This document shows positions 1 through 10,329 of a stretch of DNA of 64,000 bases, one piece after another. How positions within the stretch are numbered: the stretch's first letter is position 1; each line of letters begins with the position of its first letter. Source of the stretch: Avena insularis. Lineage: Eukaryota > Streptophyta > Magnoliopsida > Poales > Poaceae. Under the pieces are notes generated by a model, which did not search any database, had not been told where the DNA came from, and was given only the letters and a program-made list of their open reading frames with translations. The translations under genes were made by a program, and so were the position numbers. The stretch spans positions 236,060,292 through 236,124,291 of the forward strand of contig CM042687.1 in NCBI GenBank assembly GCA_023614405.1, given 5' to 3'.

Positions 1-1439
1 GAAACAAGCAATGGACAATGTCGGAGAGAAAGAAGCTTACACAAGAGGGGGTGCTTTGGCAAAGGGGATCTCGGTAACCTTTCTTTTCTCCGCCTCCAGG
101 GCGGCGGTAGTCTTCTTGGAGGCTCCACCCTCCGTCTTCTTCTTCTTGCCTCTGTCGGCAACGTCAGAGGTGGAGCTCTTCCGCTTTCATGCCAGCGGGA
201 CATCGTCGTCGGACACGACGGTGACTTCCTTCATCTTTGGGTCATAGATTTGGACAGCCATGCTATCCTCATCTAGAATGTTGAGCTGTTAAGTGAAATC
301 CCACAAGTGTTAGATGAAGATGGTAATGGTTAGACGGAAGAACTAGAGCATATGTCATATACGGAAAATAAACATCATACCTTTGGGCACGTGCCGTCAA
401 CGAACATGTCATAGGTGATAGTGAAGCGTCGCTTCCTATCCTTCACCTTGACTATGTCCTTGAGTCGAATCTTGATGAAGTCACTCGAGAAATTGTCCTC
501 GGCGATGCGGAGGCTATTCTTCCTATCCTTGGTGTACTCATGCATCAGCTTCGAGCGGTGCTGTAGAGGTTGGATCCGCCTGACGAACCAGCACATGGCC
601 AGGTCCAATCCGGTCAGACCCGTCTCTACGAACCACTCTATCCGCCTTATAGCACGGGAAGCATCGATTTCGAAGGGAAGGGAGGCCTGGGATCTCCATG
701 TTGAGGCTTCGGTGGCATCTCCATCGACAAAGTCCGGATACGTTGCTTCTCGGCCAGCTAGAGGGATATCTGGGCCGTAGAAGTATGTCCGTTGCCAGTT
801 TTTACAGGACTCATGGCCGATGATGTAGGGGAACCGTCGGCCAGGCCGTATCTTAAAACTAATAGTGCCACAGTTCCTGAGATCGTCCTTGCCGGCTCTG
901 GCTTCCCGCTTGATGGTGAAAAAGTAGATAAAGAGATCTAGCCTAGGCATAAACCCTAAGTAACCCTCGCAAAGCGCCGCGTAGTTGCTATGCGCGAGGA
1001 TGCTATTGGGGAAGAGGTTTTGAGGCTGTACTCGGTAATGGTTGAGGACAGCTAGGAAGAAATTGGAGATGGGCAGGGAGACGCCGCGTACCATTTAGGC
1101 TTTTAGGTACACCTTCTCTCCGGCTTGGGGAGAAGGGGTGACCTCGCCGGCCGGTGCCGCCCGCCAGATGAGCCCCTCTATCGCAGGGAGGTAGCCCTCA
1201 ATGATCAGCTCCTTGATGTCACAGTCCGTGATGTCCGAAACGCGACAGCACTCCTTGTGGGAGTCGTTTTCCTCCTCTAGCAGCTCCAACGCCGCTGGAT
1301 TATGGTTGCCGCCGGTGTATTTGACCACCGCGGATTTGGGGATCACCAGACCCTCTGGGGGCATGAGGAACGTGCTCGCCCGCTTCGCCGCGGCATCTCC
1401 TGACGCTTCCATGGAGGGGGCGGAGCTGCTGCTAGCCAT
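1..1439 (-). pseudogene. Antisense extra ORF of a Tat-like gypsy element ('putative gypsy type transposon' domain), two exons, broken
   Basis: Reading starts at the ATG at 1439 (MASSSSAPSME...) and runs leftwards. A TAA at 1095-1097 interrupts it, and the same frame resumes at once at the ATG at 1094. The middle part (VSLPISNFFLAVLNHYRVQP, then a Phe/Tyr-rich stretch and GHESCKNWQRTYFY) resembles the plant family called 'putative gypsy type transposon' (Transposase_28). Exon 1 ends at 381 in ...GTCPK. A 95-nt GT-AG intron follows, and exon 2 continues in the same phase with LNILDEDSMAVQIYDPKMKE. Exon 2 meets a TGA near 198-200 just before a Lys/Arg-rich tail, and the frame continues towards the window edge. 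It lies antisense to the adjoining 3' LTR, an arrangement known for extra ORFs of Tat-lineage elements. Function is unknown. Family recognition is from memory of motifs, not from a search. Confidence 0.7.
286..380 (-). other. Predicted 95-nt intron in the antisense extra ORF
   Basis: On the minus strand the donor is AAG|GTATGA at 380/379 and the acceptor is TTAACAG at 286. Without splicing the ORF stops at once (Val-stop). With splicing the frame continues in phase 0 for dozens of codons that match the acidic style of this family. Splicing is inferred and not demonstrated. Confidence 0.6.
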
Positions 1440-1586
1440 TGGGGGAGGCTAAGGTGGTGACTGAGAAAGGTTAAAGGGCTAGGGTTTTTCACAATCATGC
1501 AGAGAGATCGAGGAGGCGCTCGATGGAGGAAGAAGACGATGCAAGAGGACAATGAGGTGAAAAGTAAAAATTCCACCGCTGTTACA

Positions 1587-1593
1587 ATTTATA
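1587..1593 (-). promoter_or_regulatory. TATA box for the antisense extra ORF
   Basis: TATAAAT on the minus strand, 148 nt upstream of the ATG at 1439. It is followed by a pyrimidine-rich leader (TCGTCTTCTTCCTCC region around 1510-1540). The arrangement resembles a normal plant core promoter and leader and suggests the antisense ORF was transcribed from its own promoter, not from the LTR. Confidence 0.5.
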
Positions 1594-2042
1594 ACCTCTG
1601 GCATCAAGATTCGTGCAAGATGATCGAATGGTTGACGCGTGGGCGGCGTGTGCGGGATCGTGCGCGAAAATTTCGCCACGTTTCCAACCGTCGCCGCCAA
1701 CGGTTCGTATCGCTCGCGCGGGAAAACGAACATGATTGTGTTCTTGACATGTGTGAGTTACGAGGCATTGCTGACCTATGTCTACGTTGCCCTAGCTGTC
1801 ACTGGCAGGTGGACCATCACATAAGATTATTCCAGCATGGACGGATCCAGTCCGACTGCGGAACAGTATGATAGAAGATTCAGCAATTCTCTGACTTACA
1901 AATTGAAGACGGAGAAAACCTTGCAGGGTTCTTTGGGAGGACTACAAGATATTGCTTGATGATTTTCCGACATCCATCTAGACGGAGTATTCACCTTGAA
2001 GAGGCAAGACGGCGCAAGATCTCGGAGTTCTCCGGGGGCTAC
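1594..2042 (+). other. Non-coding 3' internal region and polypurine tract of the Tat-like element
   Basis: I see no gene here; the small ORFs are not conserved or recognisable. The last bases, CTCCGGGGGCTAC (about 2030-2042), directly precede the LTR start TGTTGGGGATATG and are the usual polypurine-tract position for second-strand priming in this type of element. This fixes the element's orientation as +, opposite to the ORF at 1-1439. Confidence 0.6.
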
Positions 2043-2499
2043 TGTTGGGGATATGCTATATGGGTATCCTCATAGCATGTCTCCTATCCGGATAACCCGA
2101 GTGGCCCACAGTTGGTAGCATGGCCCATGACCTGCTGGGCGGCCTAGTTAGATGGATCTAGAAGGGAGGCCCATGCCGGATAAAGGAAGGCTACGGTGGA
2201 GTCACCGACGTACCCAGAGCCTTGGAGTGCAAGACACGCTAGACTAGTTGTAAGCAGTGTAGGACTCTGTAACCTGTCCGGCTAGGACTTTTCCCTGTAA
2301 CCTAGGACCTGGCGACTATATAAGTCGGGCCTATGGGAGCCTTTAGGGCAAGACAACTTAGACTTTCTAGTCACCTCGCACAACGAACCAATCCCTATTA
2401 CTCGGCGTATTTCCATTATAGTGATTTATAGCAAGAGTAGGATTCTACCCCCGTTGTGGGATCTGAACCTGGGTAAGATGTCTTACCTCGTACCCGACA
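2043..2499 (+). repeat. 3' LTR of the Tat-like element, possibly extending to 2547
   Basis: It begins TGTTGGGGATATG right after the polypurine tract and holds a TATATAA box at 2317-2323 followed by a transcribed-leader-like stretch. A plausible terminus is ...ACCCGACA at 2499, an imperfect inverted copy of the start. The following 48 bases up to 2547 could be more LTR or flank; I cannot decide. At 2548 the sequence is cut by element A. Confidence 0.6.
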
Positions 2500-2547
2500 A
2501 CCATCCGCCTTCCCCCACGTCTATAAACATGCACTGCGAGGACGCCT

Positions 2548-5500
2548 TGTAAGATCCCACCTTTATAAAGGTAGAGATCCCTGTGATTGCAATGCTAGTC
2601 CCTGGATCAATTGCTAGCATCCACAGTTTAAGATGAAGTACACAGAAACAAAGGTCATTATTACATCGTCATTCTAGAGATAACATAGTTTTTTACAACT
2701 CCATAGCCATAGGCTAGTACAAGAGTTTAACTTAGCAATAAAAATAAAAGTCTTCATCTTCATGTGCCACAGGCAAGCATGTTGAGTGTAGACTCATAAC
2801 CCCTAATCATCATCATAGTAACCTGCAACATCCCAAGTTACAGCCACAGTGGGTCAATACATTGGAATAGTATTGGGAAGTGATACCTTAGTAGAATATT
2901 AGCATCTAGTTACTACATGATTTTGGCTAAGTGTAGATTAGGCTTGCTTTGCTCAAAATAGGTTTTACCTATCAGTTGAAAACACTAAGTTTTTGTTTAG
3001 CAAAAAAGTCCCAAGGAACCACCAATAGAAATTGGTGAACCTTCACCCTTGTTCAACCACAAGTTTTAACTTAGAAAATTGGGATGAGGAGATTCTTGAT
3101 AGCTTCCATGTCTTAATGATCAAATTGTCCAATACCAGGGACATGGCTAAGTACTTAGTTTCTTCCATCTGCAGAGGTGGTGCACTTTCCCCACAAGACT
3201 TGATTTTCACCAAGATAGGATCTTTCAGAAGCCTTCCCTTAGACCATAATGGACGCGCTCCAAACCTATCATCCCCTACCACCAACTGTCCATTGGGCTA
3301 AGTTATTGCAACCTATATGATCCAGGCAGAGCCCATAATGCCATGTGGCTGCACTAGAAGCTTCTTAACATTTGGCATCTCAAATCCCTTTGTTCCTAGG
3401 TGGCAATACACAAGTGAGACACACAAGGTAAAACATAGAAATGGCCTTGTGTAACCACTCAACCAAAAACCACCAAGCAATTACCAATCCACCCACGTGT
3501 TTCATTCACTTAGTTGTTTTATTAAGCAAAACATAAGTCAAAGACTTGGCAATATTTTTCCATAGCATGTATATATTCCACCCTTGGTTGCTACTAGCTA
3601 GTCTAAGCATGGCAATAGCAAGTATTTTAAATTAGATAAAAATTCTAACAATTCTACAACTACTAGGATTTCCCAAGCATAGCATATAGATACATAGCAA
3701 AAATATTCATGCAAGCCCTATACAAAATATTTCTAATGCATAGTCAAAATATTGGGAAAAAAAAATGAAGCACCACTTGCCTTGGTAGTTGGGGGAGTAG
3801 CAATAATCTTCACAATCACAATCACCACTAGCACCAAAATCTACACATAAAATGATAGCACCAAATTCACATATCAAAATAAACAAGAAAAAATATATGA
3901 ATGCATGCAAATGCCATGTGATGATTTTTCCAATTCAAACAAGACAAGATAAACAATACTGAACACTAAACAAAACATTTATACATTAATTAAACTTAAT
4001 TTGATCTTTAAAACATCTTTCAAATAATTTTTATACTCAAAATAGGCCTACAAATGTCTCTGCAAAAGTAACCAATTTTACAGAAGCAATTTATTAAACA
4101 AAGAGCATGGTTGGATAGAATTCTTTCTCCTGATTCCAATGATATAAAATTTTCAAACTTTGAACGTGTGGATCAAAAGTTATGAATTTTGCAAGTTTGA
4201 ACATCTAATAGATCTAAATTCAGATTTTAATACAGAAATCTAGCCACATGGCGCTTCCTGATTAGACGGTACCGCTTCACACTAGATCACGCTCGCGCAC
4301 CGTCAGATCTAAATAATATCCAGCGGCTCAGATATGCCCGTACCTCTTCGGCCTGGCGTCTAATCTAGACCACTGGATCTAGATCCAGTGGATCAAATCG
4401 TGCTGACCTTAAACCGGCGGCGCAAATGGCCCAAACGGCGGCGACAGCTCTGTCAGCGATGGTGCGGTGATTCTAGCAAGGGTTGGGGGCGGTGTCTATG
4501 CTTACCAGCGTCGCAAGGTTGTGAGGAAGCTCCTGATATTGCTGGCGTGGATAGAGGCAAGCTGTTGTGGCCGTGGGAGCTCGTCGGAGTCGGGGGCAGC
4601 GCCGGGCTTAGGTGGACGGCGACGTTGGCGACGTTCTGATCTTCCCTAACACAAACAGAAGGAATCAGTGTGTGCGCAATGTTAAGGCGAACTCGATAGG
4701 TTCAAGGGGAAGGCACGGGGCGGTCGAACCTCACCGAAATTCCTCGTCGGAGTTGGAGACGGCGTCGGATGCTCACAGTGCTCGTCGAAGTCGATGTTCT
4801 GGGCCACAATGAGATGAACCAAGCATATGAGAGGGTGCGCATGGAACAGGGGATCATCTCAGAATGATTGAGGAGTGGGCGTGAGCACGACGCTTACCAG
4901 AATACCTCGCCGGAGTCGCTCAGTCAGCGACGGTGTAATGCGAAATAGGAGAAGCCTGGTGGCGGAGCGAGCGAGTGGAGTGAGGGGAAATGTGCGGGGT
5001 GGGGACGGGGTTTTGTAGCCAGAGCAGGGGCAGCATTCACACAGCAAATCAATGGAATATAAGCAGAGAGTAATTGCGGTGTCACTGCAGCGAGGTAACG
5101 GCGGTGCGGGTCAGACGCGCGGTGATTGGGGACGATGATGGCGGGGCAGGTGGGGTCGGAGCGTCAGTGAGGGGGTGTGCGCGGCCGCGATGAGAAACAG
5201 AGGGAGAGGGGAAACCCGGGTGGGCTGGCTAATGCCTCTGCTGTTGGGCTCAATTGCTGGCGCCGGCCTGTTGCCATTTCTTTTATCCTTTTCTTTTTCT
5301 ATTTTGATTTTCTAGATTCATTTTCAAATGTTTTTCAAATGAATTTGAATTCAATTTTTTCTCTAAATCTTTAGGTTGAATCATGCACTTATTTGAGTAT
5401 TAAACTTTGTTGTTCACACAAATTTATATTGTCCCATTGGAATTTAAAATAAACAATGCCTTTATCATTTATTTAATATAGACATATGAATGATTTTAAA

Positions 5501-5738
5501 TTCATATTTTGTTTTGAATAACTTTGTCCAAGCTTTGGAAATATCAATCAATCCTATGCTCAATTATTTTCTGGTCAAAACAAATGTTCTCATATTAGAG
5601 AGTAGCATTAAGGCTATTGCCTTGCTTACATAAAATAATAGATCACAAAGTTTCTGTTTTTGAAGAAATGATCCTAAAATGATTATGAATGCATGAATGA
5701 TTTGCAAACTTTAAAATCATGATTTTTAGGATGTTACA
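2548..5738 (-). repeat. 3' LTR of element A (3,191 bp)
   Basis: On the minus strand it runs from TGTAACATCC (5738) to ...GGGATCTTACA (2548), the standard TG...CA. It is collinear with 12028-15210 with scattered substitutions and small indels. Its middle (about 4260-5240) is GC- and CpG-rich, unlike the AT-rich flanks, and is probably the promoter and leader region. The ORFs at 3032-3301 and 3043-3285 recur in the other LTR only because the LTRs are duplicates. Confidence 0.9.
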
Positions 5739-5754
5739 AACCTAACCCCCTTAA
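5739..5754 (-). other. Polypurine tract of element A
   Basis: Minus strand TTAAGGGGGTTAGGTT immediately before the 3' LTR start TGTAAC. It primes plus-strand DNA synthesis in LTR elements, and its position confirms the minus orientation. Confidence 0.75.
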
Positions 5755-6134
5755 GGTGAATCTCGCCCTCGAGATTCGGATTGGCTAACAAATAGGTGAG
5801 GGTGGTCTTTCCGAAGGTCATCTTCTATTTCCCATGTTGCTTCTTCTTCAGAATGATGGTCCCACTGAACCTTGCAGAATTTGATAGTCGTTGTCCGAGT
5901 AACTCTTTCTGCAGTCTCAAGAATCTTGTTAGGTTTTTCCTCATAAGTGAGATCACTTTCCAATTGGACCTCCTCCAAAGGTATAGTATCCTTCAAAGAA
6001 GTCTCCTCCATCTCTGGATGGCATTTCTTTAGCTGACTCACATGAAACACATTGTGAACGACAGACAATGATTCATGCAATTCAATCTCATATGCCACTT
6101 CTCCTTTAAGGCTCAGAATCTTGAATGGTGCCAC
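5751..6134 (-). pseudogene. Integrase C-terminus with chromodomain (element A)
   Basis: The segment begins MAPFKILSLKGEVAYEIEL and contains VHNVFHVSQLKKCHP, the conserved end of chromoviral integrases. A chromodomain-like module follows, LTYEEKPNKILETAERV... to ...VQWDHHSEEEATWEIEDDL, with the aromatic/Trp pattern of chromodomains. Such modules are thought to guide integration to modified histones. It is in the main pol frame, but the preceding integrase part (6113-6454) is one frame off, so a frameshift lies near 6130. Confidence 0.85.
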
Positions 6135-6968
6135 TTATCCATGAAGTGGTGATACTCTAAGATAAGCTCTATCACCACCTCATAAGTGACTTCCCTACGC
6201 TTGGGATCTGCGTAGCTCTTCTGTCGGGATTGTGCTATCTTCAATCCGTCCTTTACTAACTTGACTTTCTCTTCAGCTTCTTTGATTAGTTCTGGCCTGA
6301 ACAAGTTTCTTTCTCCAACACCATTCCATAGAAATGGGGTAGTACACTTTCTCCCATAGAGAAACTCAAACGGTGCCATCTCAATACTGGCTTGATAGCT
6401 ATTGTAGTAAGAGAATTCTGCGTAAAGGCATACTTTCATCCCAACTAGCTCCATAGTCTAGGGCACATGCCCTCAACATATCCTCTAAAATCTGGTTGGT
6501 CCTTTCTGTCTGTCCATCAGTTTGGGGATGAAAAGCAGTACTGAATTCCAATCTTGTTCCCAATGACTCGTGCAGTTGCCTCCAAAAATGGGAAGTGAAT
6601 TGAGTTCCCCTATCAGACACAATACTCTTTGGTACTCCATGTAGACACACAATCCTATTCATATAGATCTTGGACAACTTAGCACTTGTATAGGTTGTCT
6701 TCACGGGTATGAAATGAGCCACTTTAGTTAGGCGATCCACTACAACCCAAATAGAATCATATCCTCACCTGGTCCTTGGCAATCGGGTGATGAAATCCAT
6801 GCCAATCTTGTCCCACTTCCATTCAGGAATAGGTAGTGGTTGTAACAAACCTGCTGGTTTCTGATGTTCCGCTTTCACTCTACTACATACATCACACAAA
6901 GCAATATGTTCGGCGATGTCCTTCTTGAGATTATTCCACCAAAATCTTTCCTTCACATCCATGTACAT
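6113..6968 (-). pseudogene. Integrase, zinc-finger and catalytic core, three broken segments (element A)
   Basis: 6765-6968 carries the zinc-finger half (WWNNLKKDIAEHIALCDVC), with its His pair just upstream ([10 protein letters not shown], then a TGA at about 6979-6981). A second TGA at 6762-6764 separates it from the catalytic core at 6399-6740, which contains VDRLTKVAHF, SDRGTQFTSHFW and HPQTDGQTERTNQ. The D, D and E residues of the DDE triad are therefore present. A frameshift near 6450 moves to the segment SYYNSYQASIEMAPFEFLYGRK...QSRQKSYAD. Role in the family: joins cDNA to chromosomal DNA. It is dead here because of two stops and two frameshifts. Confidence 0.9.
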
Positions 6969-6980
6969 TTTGGTGTTACC

Positions 6981-8483
6981 TCAATGAATGGAATATGGCG
7001 ATTTGTGAGCTTCCTGTAAAATCAGTTTCCGAAGCTCTCGATCTTGCGGAATGCAGATACATTTTCCATACCATAAACTAACATGTTCGTCTTCATGGAA
7101 TACTTTGGCTTTTCCTTTACCAATCTTTTCCTTAATCTCTTCAATGTCCTTGTCCGTCTTTTGGGCTTCCTTGATTTTGTCCAACAAGGTGGGTTGAACA
7201 TCCAATGACATGAGATGTCCTTCAGGCACTATCTCCAATCTGATATCTTTGAATTGGGCACACAGATCATCTGGCAACTCTCCTTTAGTAAGGCCATTAA
7301 CATAAACCTTACGGCTTAATGCATCCGCTACAATATTTTCTTTACCGGGGTGGTATTGCAAACTCAAATCATAGTCCTTGATGAGTTCTAGCCATCTCCT
7401 TTGTATCATGTTGATTTCTTTCTGAGTGAAGATATACTTCAAACTTTTGTGATCTGTGAACACTTCACATCGCTTTCCCAAAAGATAATGTCTCCATGTT
7501 TTGAGTGCATGGACAACAGAGGCTAACTCTAAATCATGAGTAGGATAATTCACCTCATGAGTTTTGAGTTGCCTCGAGGCATAAGCCACAACTTTCCCTT
7601 CTTGCATCAGAACTGCATCTAATCCATGATGAGATGCATCACAATACACATGGAAATCCTTCTCCAAATCTGGTAGACATAGGACTGGTGCTGTCACTAG
7701 TCTCTTCTTCAATTCTTGAAAACTGAGTTCACATCCTTCAGTCCAAGAAAATTTCTTGTCTTTCTTTAGTAACTCCGTCATTGGCTTAGCTACCTTGGAT
7801 AAATTCTCAATGAATCTTCTATAGTATCCTGCCAATCTAAGGAAACTACGAACTTCTTTCACTGACTTAGGAGATTCCCATTCAGTTACAGCTGACACTT
7901 CTGCGGGATCAACTACTACACCATCTCCTGACACGATGTGTCCAAGAAATACAACTTCATTCAAACAGAATTCACACTTGCTGAATTTGGCATACAACTT
8001 ATGCTCTCTAAGCTTCTCAAGTATCAAACGCAAATGTCCCTCATGCTCTTCTTTGCTCTTGGAGTAGATCAAAATATCATCGATGAAAACGACAACAAAC
8101 TTGTCAATAAACTCCATGAAGACCTTGTTCATCATATTCATGAACTAAGCTGGTGCATTAGTCAAACCAAATGGCATCACGGTGTACTCATACAATCCAT
8201 ACCTAGTGGTGAAAGCTGTCTTAGGTATGTCTTGTTCCCTTATCTTAAGCTGAAAGTAGCCTGACCAGAGATCAATCTTTGATAACACACGGGCTCCTTC
8301 TAACTGATCAAACAAATTATTGATTCTGAGCAAGGGATATTTGTTCTTGATAGTCACCTCATTGAGTGAATGATAATCTATGCATAACCTTTGACTTCTA
8401 TCTTTTTTTTTCAACAAACAAAACTGGTGCTCCCCAAGATGAAGAACTTGGTTGAATAAATCCTTTATGCAACTGTTCTCCAA
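6981..8483 (-). pseudogene. Reverse transcriptase and RNase H (element A)
   Basis: 8145-8483 holds the fingers ([42 protein letters not shown]) and ends at an in-frame TAG (8142-8144). The same frame continues at 8141 with the palm motif FIDDILIYS (FIDD at 8076-8087) and FLGHIVS. RNase H follows, with [26 protein letters not shown] and VADALSRK, so the four acidic RNase H residues are intact. A mutated homopolymer (poly-T at 8402-8411 on +) shifts the frame between the protease-side ORF and RT. Role in the family: copies element RNA into DNA. Confidence 0.92.
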
Positions 8484-9164
8484 GTTGTTTCTTGAGCTCT
8501 TTCAACTCATCAACTGACATCCTGTAAGGCCTCTTTGCTATTGGTCCTGATCCTGGCAGCAAGTCAGTCAGAAATTCCACATCTCTATCTGGTGGCATTC
8601 TCGGCAATTCCTCCAGAAACACATCCGGATATTCTCTCACAATTAGCACACTGTCTATACTAACCCCCTTAAGAGAATTTAGCTTACTCCCTTTTGATTC
8701 AAAGTTAGACTTGAATCTAATATGTTTCTTATTCGGGGTTGTGAGTGCAACAGTATGATTGGCACAGTCTAGTACTCCTTCATATTTGTTCATCCAGTCC
8801 ATTCCCAAAATTACATCCAGTCCTTCGGAATCTAGGATATTAGACTAACTGGAAACTTATGCTTTCCAACTTCTATCACTAGATCCCGACATCCAAGACT
8901 TACTATCATATCTCCACTAGGAGAACTTACTTTTATTGGACACCTAATATTTTCAGTTGGAAACCCATTTCTATCAACAAATGCTTTTGATATGAATGAA
9001 TGTGATGCACCAGTATAAAAAAGAACAAGTGCTGGAATAGAATTGAGTTTGAACTTACCGGCCACAACATCAGATTCCTCATAAATCTCTTCCACATTGA
9101 TGTGGTTTAGTTGTCCCTTCTGGAAAGGGTTGGGCTTGGTGGTTCCTTCAACTTTATTTTCTGG
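8398..9164 (-). pseudogene. Aspartic protease and protease-RT linker (element A), active-site Asp lost
   Basis: The retropepsin-like motif reads VLFYTGASHSFIS; the family has Asp where this copy has Tyr (codon TAT at 9015-9017). The fold continues to VGKHKFPVSLIS and then meets a TAG at about 8848-8850. Another frame picks up at 8808 with MGMDWMNKYEGVLDC, a linker rich in conserved turns (VREYPDVFLEELPRMPPDRDVEF), and [16 protein letters not shown] leading into RT. Role in the family: cleaves the gag-pol polyprotein. With Asp replaced this copy could not do so. Confidence 0.85.
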
Positions 9165-10157
9165 GTACTCATTTGCATAGTGACCCATCTTCTTACACTT
9201 GAAACATTCAACCTGATTGATAACTCTCTTTGCATGCTGACTTCCACTGCCATTTCCACCTCCACTGTGGTGACTCTTGTGTCCACTCTTGTGGTTCTTG
9301 TACTTGTCATTATCATGACTACGATGATGCTTATTGTCATGATGGCAGTTGTGGACGTGGTGGTTGTTGTACTTTCCATGTTTGTGGGATCCAGAACTCC
9401 CACTATCATCATGATGGGAATGCTTGTGAGATGATCCCGAGATATGCTTATCAAAGCTGTGCTTCCTCTTCCTACTCTCAACCTACTTCATCTTGTTCTC
9501 CAAGATGGTAGCCTTGTCACAAAGTGATTGGTAGGTTGGGACATAGGCAACAGACAGCTGCAGATTCAGTTCATCATTCAGTCCTTCGAGGAATTTCTCC
9601 TTCCTCTTGGCATCAGTATCAACTTCATCCGGTGCATAACGCGCCAGATTGTTGAACTCCTCAATATACTTGGCCACACTGCGGTGATGTTGTTTCAGGT
9701 TGTGGAACTCCTTCTTCAAATTCGTCACTTCGGATGAAATGTGAGTTGTACGGAATCCATCCTCAAAAATAGCCCATGTCACATCTTCAATGGGGGTGGT
9801 GATCTAAAAGTTATCACACCAGGTTGCTGCAGGCCCTTCCAGTAGATGTTCTGCAAACCTAACCTTCTCTTCGTCGGTGCAGCCGACAGTCACCAAATCC
9901 TTGTTCACCAAACATAGACAATCATTGGCTACCATTGGATCAGTGGTTCCTGAGAACTTTGCAGGCCTCAGTCTTAGGAATCTGGTGAGCATGTCAAATC
10001 CTGGTGGATTTTTCGGGTTGTTGTTGTTATTCTTATTCTGGTTCTGCATAAAATTGGTCATCATCTGCATCAGTTGTGTCTGTGCTGTCATCAACTGTTG
10101 CATCTCAGGAGTGACATTGTTGTTGTTTGGGTTGGGGTTGGCACGTCGAGGAGGCAT
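9165..10157 (-). pseudogene. gag (element A)
   Basis: Starts at ATG 10157: MPPRRANPNPNNNN, then Gln/Asn-rich linkers and FLRLRPAKFSGTTDPMVA, the start of the retrotransposon gag domain. A TAG at 9801-9803 and a TAG at 9480-9482 interrupt the same frame. Between them lie WAIFEDGFRTTHISSEVTNL and KFLEGLNDELNLQLS, typical capsid-helix sequences. After the second stop comes a long His/Ser/Asp/Lys-rich stretch and a zinc knuckle, CFKCKKMGHYANEYP (9165-9206), whose last Cys is Tyr. It would form the nucleocapsid that packages RNA. It is broken and its knuckle is damaged. Confidence 0.88.
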
Positions 10158-10329
10158 TTGTGGTTTTCAATAGGATAAGAATGAGATACCCATAGATGTT
10201 AAACATGCATAATACATCACATAGACAATCACAATAACCAAGAATCAAAATAACATAGAGTTTAATGACATAAAAAACCAGTTTGGAAATGTAAAACACA
10301 CCATATCAAGCCACCCACATGTTGGATGG
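10158..10329 (-). other. Spacer between extra ORF 2 and gag (element A)
   Basis: 172 nt of AT-rich DNA with no ORF of interest. The gag ATG is not preceded by a splice acceptor, unlike the two extra ORFs upstream. Confidence 0.5.

Noticed and set aside
1497..1871. Plus-strand ORF 124 codons upstream of the Tat-like LTR
   Set aside because: Covers the leader and promoter of the antisense ORF; no recognisable sequence.
2500..2547. Target-site duplication for element A (ACGCC/CGCCT)
   Set aside because: The right flank after 15210 (AGGCAATACC) does not match in direct orientation and the LTR end there is missing.
3032..3301. ORFs repeated at 3032-3301 (+), 3043-3285 (-) and 12511-12780, 12522-12764
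   Set aside because: They occur twice only because both LTRs of element A carry them; no recognisable protein and opposite frames overlap.
9111..9511. Plus-strand ORFs (Val/Ile/Thr-rich and His/Cys-rich) at 9111-9434 and 9230-9511
   Set aside because: Antisense shadow of the His/Asp-rich gag region of element A; composition is an artefact of the repeats.
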